DNA of 11,173 nucleotides. Origin: Spirochaetaceae bacterium (lineage in GTDB: Bacteria; Spirochaetota; Spirochaetia; Treponematales; Breznakiellaceae). The DNA lies in NCBI GenBank assembly GCA_031278935.1, contig JAITJK010000059.1, positions 1-11,173 of the forward strand. Direction: 5' to 3'. Below the pieces are notes generated by a model, which ran no database searches, was not told the origin of the DNA, and saw nothing but the letters and a program-made list of their open reading frames with translations. Made by a program: the position numbers and the translations under genes. Below, in pieces: positions 5,523 to 11,173 of the stretch. Position 1 is the first letter of the stretch; the number at the start of each line of letters is the position of its first letter.

Positions 5523-6368
5523 TTGCAAGATAGCGAAACCGATGGACGCTGTTCAGGGGGGATAAAGCCCCTAGCTCTTACCTGTGCGGTCCCTCACTAC
5601 GCCTCAAGCGAAGGTGGTATCATCACGGTTATTGGGAGTGGGGGGAAGACGTCGCTGATTTGGCTCCTGGCCCAGCAGGGACGGCGTGAGGGAACCAGGA
5701 CCTTGGTTACCACCACTACCCACATGGCTTTCCCACCCCCCGAGTCGGGTTGGTATGATTATTTCTTGGACTTCCCCCATACCGTGCCTGATGGGTTCAA
5801 ACCCGCTCCGGGGATAAGCCTTGCGGGGATCCGGGAGGGCCCTGCGGGTAAAGGTCGAGGCCCCTCTCCCCAGATCCTCGCGTCCCTAGCGCCCCGGTTC
5901 GACCGGGTCCTTATTGAGGGGGACGGCTCTCGGATGCTACCCCTCAAGGCATGGGCGGACTATGAACCGGTGGTCCCAACTTATACCACCGTTACCCTGG
6001 GGATACTACCCTTGTGGCCGGTGGGACTCCCGGTTTCCTCAGAACGCATCCACCGGCTTCCCCTGTTTTCCGCCTTGACCGGTGCTCAACCTGGGGAAAT
6101 ATTGGAACTGCACCATCTGGCGCCGGTGATTACTGGTATGGCAAGGGAACACCCGCACTCCGGCCAAGGGCTGTTTAGCAAGGCCCAGGGAAAGAAGCTC
6201 CTTTTTTTCAATCAGGTTGAGGATGAGGCTGGGCTAAACCGGGCGGAGGCCTTGGTGTCCCTTCTTCCTGGGGCGTTTCTTCGGGAACTTTCAGGCATTA
6301 TCATCGGAAGTGTCCAGCAAAACCGCACATACCCCCCCAGGAGGGTTCATCATCCCCTGACAAAGTGA
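5523..6368 (+). CDS. yqeC: YqeC family selenium-dependent molybdenum hydroxylase accessory protein
   Basis: A 281-residue putative nucleotide-binding protein. VIGSGGKTS (residues 36-44) is a P-loop-like glycine-rich motif, VTTTTHM (62-68) is the next strongly conserved stretch, and RVLIEGDGSR, then PLKAW (128-144), matches the third YqeC block. The family is linked genomically to selenium-dependent molybdenum hydroxylases and is thought to help mature their cofactor; the exact reaction is unknown. The start is TTG 5523, supported by AGGAG at 5510-5514 with 8-base spacing; an ATG at 5515 is in another frame. About 30 residues precede the conserved core, somewhat longer than usual. Its usual companions (XdhC/YqeB proteins, hydroxylase subunits) are absent here, so it is an orphan between a transporter gene and a cell-wall gene. 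Confidence 0.82.
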   Translation: MQDSETDGRCSGGIKPLALTCAVPHYASSEGGIITVIGSGGKTSLIWLLAQQGRREGTRTLVTTTTHMAFPPPESGWYDYFLDFPHTVPDGFKPAPGISLAGIREGPAGKGRGPSPQILASLAPRFDRVLIEGDGSRMLPLKAWADYEPVVPTYTTVTLGILPLWPVGLPVSSERIHRLPLFSALTGAQPGEILELHHLAPVITGMAREHPHSGQGLFSKAQGKKLLFFNQVEDEAGLNRAEALVSLLPGAFLRELSGIIIGSVQQNRTYPPRRVHHPLTK

Positions 6369-6442
6369 TGGTGTATTCGGGCATAGGCTTCCTTGGTGCA
6401 AAACGTCTGAAAAAACCATAGATACCGAGGGTTTGGCGCCCT

Positions 6443-6453
6443 GGGGTCAGACC
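6443..6453 (+). repeat. REP-like palindrome, copy D (decayed)
   Basis: GGGGTCAGACC followed by TGG instead of CC, so the right arm is eroded. It lies between the converging yqeC and penicillin-binding protein genes, where a REP hairpin could help separate transcripts. The rest of the 6369-6506 gap has no convincing intrinsic terminator. Confidence 0.55.
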
Positions 6454-6506
6454 TGGCTGCCTGTCCCTAACCATGCGGCTCCTTAATACGACTCTAGGGC
6501 AAATGA

Positions 6507-9065
6507 TTAGTCTAGGAGAGGGTTGTAACTGGGGAGTTCAAAACCGTAATCAGGTTCGGCGGGCAGTTTTTCGAGAAGAGGGTCGTCCGAGGGTTCCTCT
6601 AGGTCAAGTTGCAACGAGGGAGGTAGCGTGGGCAGCTTGAGGGTGCTTAATAAGGCCTCATCTTCCAGGGTGATATAGTCGTTAGCCGGGACCGGAGGAA
6701 GCGTCTGGGCATTCCCGTGGAGATTACAGGCCTGAACCGGCGCCGTACCCTCCAGAAAAGGTAACGTAACGGTCCCATCAGTACAGTCCGCCGTGGGCAG
6801 CAAGCCGGATTTAGCGCAGACCCGGACGTCGATAATTCCCGAGGTGGGCTTCACAAAGTTCCGTAGCGGTAGACCCTGGTGGATTTCCCGCATAAAATCC
6901 CCCCAGATGGGCCCTGCTAGGGTCGCTCCCGTGAGTGACAGGCCCAGGGAATTACCGGGTTTGTCAAATCCAAACCAAATCGCCGTGGTATAGTAGGGGG
7001 TAAAGCCAACGGCCCAGGCGTCCGACCAGTTTTGAGTGGTTCCGGTCTTCCCCGCTGCGGGCATACGAAAGCGTTTTCCCTGCTCATCTGTAAAGGTAAA
7101 CTTCGCGCCCCAGCCAGAGCCTGAGGCCAGGGTACCGGACTCTACGGTCTTCTGGAGAATACTGGTCATAATATAGGCGTTTTGTGGGCTTATCACCTGA
7201 AAAGTGTCTTGTTGCCGCTGTTGCTGCCGAACTTCCCGTTCCTTGTCCAGGATAATCCGACCGTTCCGGTCTTCTACCAGACGAATGGCTATAGGGGTAA
7301 GCGAGCGACCCTGGTTGGCAAACACTCCAAAGGCCCGGGCCATTTGCAAGGGCGTAACGGAAATAATCCCCAAACCCATAGGATAAACCCGGGGGAAGGT
7401 ACGCCGCCGCACCGCCGGGTCTTGGATACCCAAAAGGGCCGAGGCCCGGTCAATGGCTGCGTCAAAGCCGATGCTGTCCAGAATCTTCAAGGAGGGAACG
7501 TTCATGGAATGAGCCAGGGCATTGTACAGCAGCACCGGCCCATACCATTCGCCCTTAAAATTGAGGGGGATGTAGGGCGTGCCATCTTCATTGTGGAACA
7601 CCATGGGGATATCGTAAATCAACGACGAGGCGGTAAATTTACGGCTGTCAATGGCCGCAGAATAGTACAGGGGCTTAAAAGAAGACCCCGGCATGATACG
7701 GCCCTGGGTGGCCCGGATCAGCTGGTTGGAAAGGTCGTACTTAGAACCGCCCACAATGGCGGTGATATATCCCGTGTCGTTTTCCAGGGTAATCAAGGCC
7801 CCCTCCACCACGTTTTGTTCGGTCCGCTCTTTGAGGGCGCTGAACCCCGCGTTGGTAATACCTTTGAGGTCTTGAATGCCGAATACCAGGGCCGCCATGT
7901 CTACCACGGGATTGACCACCTTGATATACCGGGTCAGGGCCTTTTGCTTGGTCTGGGCGTCTGTAGCCGCATGGATCCCCCCTAAGTTGAAGGCCAAGGA
8001 AAGGAGTTCCACTATAGGGATATAGGTCCGCTCCGCTCGTTCCAGGCGGGTTCCCCGGGAAGCGGCGTATTCCTTATTCGCCCGGGCCAGCCCCTGGGCC
8101 ATAAGCGTTTCCGCCTCCCTTTGGTGATCCAGGTTCAAGGTAGTATGTACGGTATAGCCGTCCCGGTAATAATCCATGGAGCCATACATCATGTCATCCA
8201 GTTCCCGGCGGACATATTCGCTGAACCAGGGCGCCGCATCTTCCCGCTGATAGTAGGCCGACACCGCAGCCCGGGTATAATCGTAATTATCCCAGTATTG
8301 CTTAAAGGAGGTCTCCGCTTCTTCCACCGTGGTATACCCCAATTCGATCATCCGGTCCAGTACAACCCGCTGGCGGTCCATAGCGATGTTCGGATTATCC
8401 AGGGGATTGTACCGGGAAGGGCTAGAAAACTGGATCGCCAGAAGGGCCGCCTCGGCGATGCTTATCTCCCTGGCGCTATGACCGAAGTAGTATTTACTCG
8501 CCGCTTCTACGCCATAAGTACCGGAGCCCATATAAATGTAGTTGAGGTAGAGCTCTAAAATCTCGTCTTTGGTGTACCGCCGTTCCATCTGCAAGGCCCA
8601 CCACAGTTCCCGGAGTTTCCGGGTCAAGGTCATTTCCGTCCGGTCCGTATGGAGGCTTCCGGCAATTTGCTGGGTAATGGTGGACCCGCCGCCCAAGTTG
8701 ATGTCGACGATTCTTCCGTACACTGCCCGGGCGATGCCGCGGATACTGAATCCCTTGTGGGTATAGAAATCCGGGTCTTCCCGGGCCAGCACCGCGTTAA
8801 TGAGGTGCCGGGGCAGTTCCCGCAATGCCACCAGTTCCCGCTTTTCATCAGCGGAGAACTCGGTGATCACCGTCCCCTTACTGTCCAGGATTTTGGTCGG
8901 CAGCGCGGGAGTAAATTCCTCGAAATCCCGCTGACTGGTAATATTCGCGGTTTCTGCCAGGGATAGCCCCAGGGCAATACCGATGATCACCGCCGCCACA
9001 ATCACTAAACCTGCCAAGATACGGAGAAATACACCGGATACCCAAGAAGACGCAGAAGACCCCAT
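6507..9065 (-). CDS. Class A penicillin-binding protein (PBP1A-like transglycosylase/transpeptidase)
   Basis: An 852-residue bifunctional peptidoglycan synthase anchored by one N-terminal membrane helix (about 12-36). The glycosyltransferase-51 domain shows AREDPDFYTHKG with catalytic Glu96, and GGGSTITQQ (125-133), then RKLRELWWALQMERRYTKDE. The transpeptidase domain has PGSSFKP (Ser461 nucleophile, Lys464), SMN (520-522) and KTGTT (673-677). About 105 residues (315-420) separate the domains without a classic OB-fold signature I can recognise. The C-terminal 60 residues are Pro/Leu/acidic-rich. ATG 9065 has no ribosome binding site, but TTGACA lies just upstream, so the message may be leaderless. 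It converges on yqeC and diverges from the GH18 gene. Enzyme class is certain; PBP1A-like subtype is likely. Confidence 0.95.
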   Translation of the reverse strand: MGSSASSWVSGVFLRILAGLVIVAAVIIGIALGLSLAETANITSQRDFEEFTPALPTKILDSKGTVITEFSADEKRELVALRELPRHLINAVLAREDPDFYTHKGFSIRGIARAVYGRIVDINLGGGSTITQQIAGSLHTDRTEMTLTRKLRELWWALQMERRYTKDEILELYLNYIYMGSGTYGVEAASKYYFGHSAREISIAEAALLAIQFSSPSRYNPLDNPNIAMDRQRVVLDRMIELGYTTVEEAETSFKQYWDNYDYTRAAVSAYYQREDAAPWFSEYVRRELDDMMYGSMDYYRDGYTVHTTLNLDHQREAETLMAQGLARANKEYAASRGTRLERAERTYIPIVELLSLAFNLGGIHAATDAQTKQKALTRYIKVVNPVVDMAALVFGIQDLKGITNAGFSALKERTEQNVVEGALITLENDTGYITAIVGGSKYDLSNQLIRATQGRIMPGSSFKPLYYSAAIDSRKFTASSLIYDIPMVFHNEDGTPYIPLNFKGEWYGPVLLYNALAHSMNVPSLKILDSIGFDAAIDRASALLGIQDPAVRRRTFPRVYPMGLGIISVTPLQMARAFGVFANQGRSLTPIAIRLVEDRNGRIILDKEREVRQQQRQQDTFQVISPQNAYIMTSILQKTVESGTLASGSGWGAKFTFTDEQGKRFRMPAAGKTGTTQNWSDAWAVGFTPYYTTAIWFGFDKPGNSLGLSLTGATLAGPIWGDFMREIHQGLPLRNFVKPTSGIIDVRVCAKSGLLPTADCTDGTVTLPFLEGTAPVQACNLHGNAQTLPPVPANDYITLEDEALLSTLKLPTLPPSLQLDLEEPSDDPLLEKLPAEPDYGFELPSYNPLLD

Positions 9066-9073
9066 GAGCCATA

Positions 9074-9102
9074 AGCCTATGGAAGCCCTGTACCTTTGTC
9101 AA
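9074..9102 (-). promoter_or_regulatory. Promoter for the penicillin-binding protein gene
   Basis: On the minus strand TTGACA (9102-9097) is followed by a 17-base spacer and TAGGCT (9079-9074). The expected start of transcription falls within a few bases of the ATG at 9065, which has no Shine-Dalgarno sequence. The -35 box is perfect; the -10 box is weak. Confidence 0.45.
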
Positions 9103-9136
9103 CCACCTTGGCAGGTGTCCCTTCGAATAGCTTGTG

Positions 9137-9166
9137 TTGATACAAGCAAATAGAATAGATTAAAAT
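9137..9166 (+). promoter_or_regulatory. Promoter for the GH18 lipoprotein gene
   Basis: TTGATA (9137-9142), an 18-base spacer and TAAAAT (9161-9166) in an AT-rich stretch give the best sigma-70-like promoter on this strand. It implies a 5' untranslated leader of about 125 bases before ATG 9299. Confidence 0.5.
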
Positions 9167-9253
9167 AGTAAAAGGGAATTTTAAGTGTTGTTGGAGCAGC
9201 TGTTCTTAGGTGATTTATGTTTCTATAGAGAAGGTATGGGGAATTGGAGACGC

Positions 9254-9293
9254 CCTATGCTTCTCAATAATTTTTACTATGTTGCATAGGAGG
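9254..9293 (+). promoter_or_regulatory. Inverted repeat overlapping the ribosome binding site of the GH18 gene
   Basis: CCTATGC (9254-9260) is a perfect complement of GCATAGG (9284-9290), with a 23-base AT-rich loop. The right arm shares AGG with the Shine-Dalgarno AGGAGG (9288-9293), which lies 5 bases before ATG 9299. If it forms in the mRNA, this hairpin would hide part of the ribosome binding site. Confidence 0.45.
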
Positions 9294-9298
9294 TTAAT

Positions 9299-10609
9299 AT
9301 GCACAAGAAGAGGACAAGCACCTTGCTTAAGCTGCTTGTAAGTACCGCCGCCGCAGGGCTGATCCTGATGGGCGTGTCCTGTCGCACCGGAGGGACGGCC
9401 AAAATTGAGGAGACCCCGGGAGGGGTCATAGGGGCCAAGACCATCACGGGAACCCAGGAAACCGTCAAGACCCTGGTGTACGTTGAGGTGAATGATCACA
9501 ATCCCCTCAACGCCGGGTCCTATGTTCTCGAAGACGGGACCTATCTGTTTGATTATGTGGTGCTTTTTGCTGCCAACATCAGAAACCGGGATTGCGCCGA
9601 AGCGGGCGAAGGGTGTACGGAAAGCGGCCCTCACGTCCACTTTAATCCCAACATCCGGCATATCCTGGAAAACCGGGACACCTACATCAAACCCCTGCAA
9701 GATAAGGGTATAAAAGTCTTGCTTGGCCTTTTAGGGGACCATGACGGCATCGGTTTCGCTACCATGACCGATGAAGAGCGGGAAATCTTTGTGGCGGATG
9801 TTAAGAAAGACGTGGAAGCCTACGGCCTGGACGGCGTTGACTTTGACGACGAATGGGCTAGCAAAGAAGACTGGGATAACTGGCAAGATGACTATGGGAC
9901 GATTGCACCGGACAGCATCTGGGTATACCCCTCCAGTTCCTGGAGTTGGCCGACCAGTACCACGGTTTACCGGAACCCCGCCATGGGGATTGAAGCGGGG
10001 AACGGTACCTTGACTGCTCCTAGCGACGAAGAGCTGACGCAAATGTGGAAAGAAAGCGGTGAAAATTACTTCAAGACCATTGAAGCTACCCGCAAAGCCC
10101 TGGGACCGGATACGATCATCGGCTTTTACGAGTACAATAGCGGCCGGTATATAACCGCGGAGGGCGAGGCCAACGGTAACGCCACGACAGCAAAACTCGA
10201 GGCCGCTATCGATATCGCCGTGCAGCCCTGGTATGGTAAATACCTAGATACCAGCGCCAATGGCCTGTCCCGGAGCATCTATGCCCCCTTCGGCATGGAT
10301 TTAGGGGGCAACGCCTATGCCCAAGGGGACGCCTCCCTGCCGCCTATCGCGGTGGCGGGCGATGAGAACGCCAGGGACACCATCCGGGATTACGCCGCCC
10401 GGTTTAAGCAAGCCGCAGATGCGGGAGCGGCCTATACTATGCTGTTCTTCTATAACTTAAACCCCTCGGATCATCTTTTGAAGCGGGAAAGCGCCGATGA
10501 AGTCCCTTCGGTTGCCCAGCATGAGTATATTTCTATCTTCACGGACCTTGTCTTTGGACAAAAATGCGTCCTGAACACCGAAGGTGGGAGTTACCAGAAG
10601 GACTGGTAG
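9299..10609 (+). CDS. Lipoprotein endo-beta-N-acetylglucosaminidase, GH18 (Endo H/F type)
   Basis: A 436-residue secreted enzyme predicted to cut the GlcNAc-GlcNAc core of N-linked glycans. A basic start, a hydrophobic segment (about 9-27) and GVSC place a lipidated Cys28, so it is probably surface or periplasm anchored. YVEVNDHNPLNAGSYVL (61-77), KVLLGLLGDHDGIGFA (139-154) and LDGVDFDDEW (177-186) follow the Endo H pattern. DGVDFDDE is the GH18 DxxDxDxE motif, with Asp183 and Glu185 as the catalytic pair. After Glu185 comes a Trp/Ser/Tyr-rich insertion to about residue 240, not present in Endo H as I know it, then IIGFYEYNSG and AVQPWYGKY. AGGAGG lies 5 bases from the ATG. It is monocistronic and divergent from the cell-wall gene. 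Chitinase activity is a less likely alternative. Confidence 0.85.
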   Translation: MHKKRTSTLLKLLVSTAAAGLILMGVSCRTGGTAKIEETPGGVIGAKTITGTQETVKTLVYVEVNDHNPLNAGSYVLEDGTYLFDYVVLFAANIRNRDCAEAGEGCTESGPHVHFNPNIRHILENRDTYIKPLQDKGIKVLLGLLGDHDGIGFATMTDEEREIFVADVKKDVEAYGLDGVDFDDEWASKEDWDNWQDDYGTIAPDSIWVYPSSSWSWPTSTTVYRNPAMGIEAGNGTLTAPSDEELTQMWKESGENYFKTIEATRKALGPDTIIGFYEYNSGRYITAEGEANGNATTAKLEAAIDIAVQPWYGKYLDTSANGLSRSIYAPFGMDLGGNAYAQGDASLPPIAVAGDENARDTIRDYAARFKQAADAGAAYTMLFFYNLNPSDHLLKRESADEVPSVAQHEYISIFTDLVFGQKCVLNTEGGSYQKDW

Positions 10610-10619
10610 TTCCCCAGGT

Positions 10620-10671
10620 AAACCAGGCGCGGCCGGAGCGCAGGTTTCTGGGCGCGCCGGTCCTCTGGTTT
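10620..10671 (+). terminator. Long imperfect hairpin after the GH18 gene
   Basis: AAACCAG (10620-10626) pairs with CTGGTTT (10665-10671), and GC-rich inner segments (GCGCGGCC, GGCGCGCC) can pair further with bulges. It begins 10 bases after the stop codon. No T-run follows, so it may be a Rho-dependent end or an mRNA-protecting structure, not an intrinsic terminator. Confidence 0.4.
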
Positions 10672-10698
10672 GCGGATATTTACTTGTTCAGCTAATAT
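10670..10698 (+). promoter_or_regulatory. Possible promoter for alr
   Basis: TTGCGG (10670-10675), a 17-base spacer and TAATAT (10693-10698) in the AT-rich gap would give a leader of about 10 bases before ATG 10715. A rival pair, TTGTTC/TATAAC, lies too close to the ATG. Weak. Confidence 0.3.
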
Positions 10699-10714
10699 CT
10701 TTACATTTATAACT

Positions 10715-11173
10715 ATGAGAGCCACCCGTGTATGGATTTATATGGACCGTTTATGCAGGAATATTGCTGCGGTCCGCAGCTGGATCGGATCGGATCCGAT
10801 GCTTTGTATGCCCGTCAAAGCTGACGGGTATGGGCATGGGGCCGTACCCATAGCCCAAGAAGCCCTTCGCCAAGGAGTAGCCGTACTGGGGGTTGCTTCG
10901 GTAGAGGAAGGACGAGAGCTACGGAATGCAGGGATCACTGCCCCGATACTGCTTTTCTCCACGCCCCTGCCGGAGGAACTGGAGGAACTGGCCGCTTATA
11001 GGCTTAGTCCCTTGGTGGGGGATGGGGAATATGCCAAATCCCTTGCAGAAGTCGCGGCCAAAGTAGGGGTACGCCTGGCCGTACACCTCAAGGTCGATAC
11101 GGGCATGGGCCGACTGGGGTGTGAGCACGGTGAAGCCGCAACCCTGGACCGGTACATCGCCGGCTGCCCCTCT
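10715..11173 (+). CDS. alr: Alanine racemase, N-terminal part (runs off the window)
   Basis: 153 codons are open to the last base. The enzyme interconverts L- and D-alanine with pyridoxal phosphate, supplying D-Ala for peptidoglycan. RATRVWIYMDRLCRNI is the typical N-terminus. PVKADGYGHGA (33-43) holds the phosphate-binding lysine Lys35 and Tyr39. GVASVEEGRELRNAG and HLKVDTGMGRLG (124-135) are further signatures. ATG 10715 was chosen because the conserved RAT starts right after it; no Shine-Dalgarno sequence precedes it. The C-terminal domain with the second catalytic tyrosine lies beyond the window. The gene is separated from the GH18 gene by a hairpin, so it probably begins its own transcript. 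A class A penicillin-binding protein gene on the same segment gives it a peptidoglycan setting. Confidence 0.93.
   Translation, partial: MRATRVWIYMDRLCRNIAAVRSWIGSDPMLCMPVKADGYGHGAVPIAQEALRQGVAVLGVASVEEGRELRNAGITAPILLFSTPLPEELEELAAYRLSPLVGDGEYAKSLAEVAAKVGVRLAVHLKVDTGMGRLGCEHGEAATLDRYIAGCPS

Noticed and set aside
5794..5806. GGGTTCAAACCC resembling a tRNA T-arm
   Set aside because: It lies inside yqeC, with no acceptor stem, D-arm or anticodon arm around it.
6369..6506. A minus-strand T-run near 6410 as terminator of the penicillin-binding protein gene
   Set aside because: The nearest stem (AGGG/CCCT) is only 4 bp and lies too far from the T-run.
7182..7985. A 267-residue plus-strand open frame
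   Set aside because: It is the antisense shadow of the penicillin-binding protein gene, whose domains and catalytic motifs are unambiguous.

Overview
The window looks like chromosomal DNA of a spirochaete, most likely a Treponema-like species; this is an inference. The support is a set of lipoproteins with relaxed spirochaete-style lipoboxes, a Trp-repressor family protein, a Y1/REP-type transposase relative with spirochaete-like wording (as I recall the family), and a moderately GC-rich base composition interrupted by AT-rich promoter gaps. No tRNA, rRNA or CRISPR array is visible, and no gap without a gene exceeds 300 bases.

Layout. Bases 1-375 hold the 3' part of a REP-associated Y1 transposase-like gene whose usual HUH histidines are not visible. 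A hairpin and a GGGGTCAGACCCC palindrome lie inside its 3' end. Next comes a good intrinsic terminator (501-530), then trpR (554-913), which is flanked by inverted copies of a small repeat. Two tandem, clearly duplicated extracytoplasmic peptide-binding lipoproteins follow (1018-2610 and 2862-4409), each behind a near-identical 53-bp leader. A DppB/OppB-type permease (4436-5395) is third. No second permease or ATPase follows: a REP palindrome lies 71 bp beyond the permease, then yqeC (5523-6368), a selenium/molybdenum-hydroxylase accessory gene. A class A penicillin-binding protein is read from the minus strand (9065-6507). Divergent from it is a lipoprotein endo-beta-N-acetylglucosaminidase of glycoside hydrolase family 18 (9299-10609). 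The window ends inside an alanine racemase gene, alr (10715 onward).

How the genes relate. The left half is a peptide (or related solute) capture module that may be controlled by a tryptophan-sensing repressor, because TACTAG, the core of the trp operator half-site, recurs in the leaders of trpR and both binding-protein genes. The right half concerns the cell envelope and glycans: alanine racemase makes D-Ala, the penicillin-binding protein polymerises and cross-links peptidoglycan, and the GH18 lipoprotein probably trims N-linked glycans outside the cell.

The most unusual signal is the repeat ecology. Four GGGTCAGACC palindromes sit at or between gene ends near a transposase relative, and a second short repeat (core TGGAGGC) appears to supply the C-terminal codons of three different proteins.
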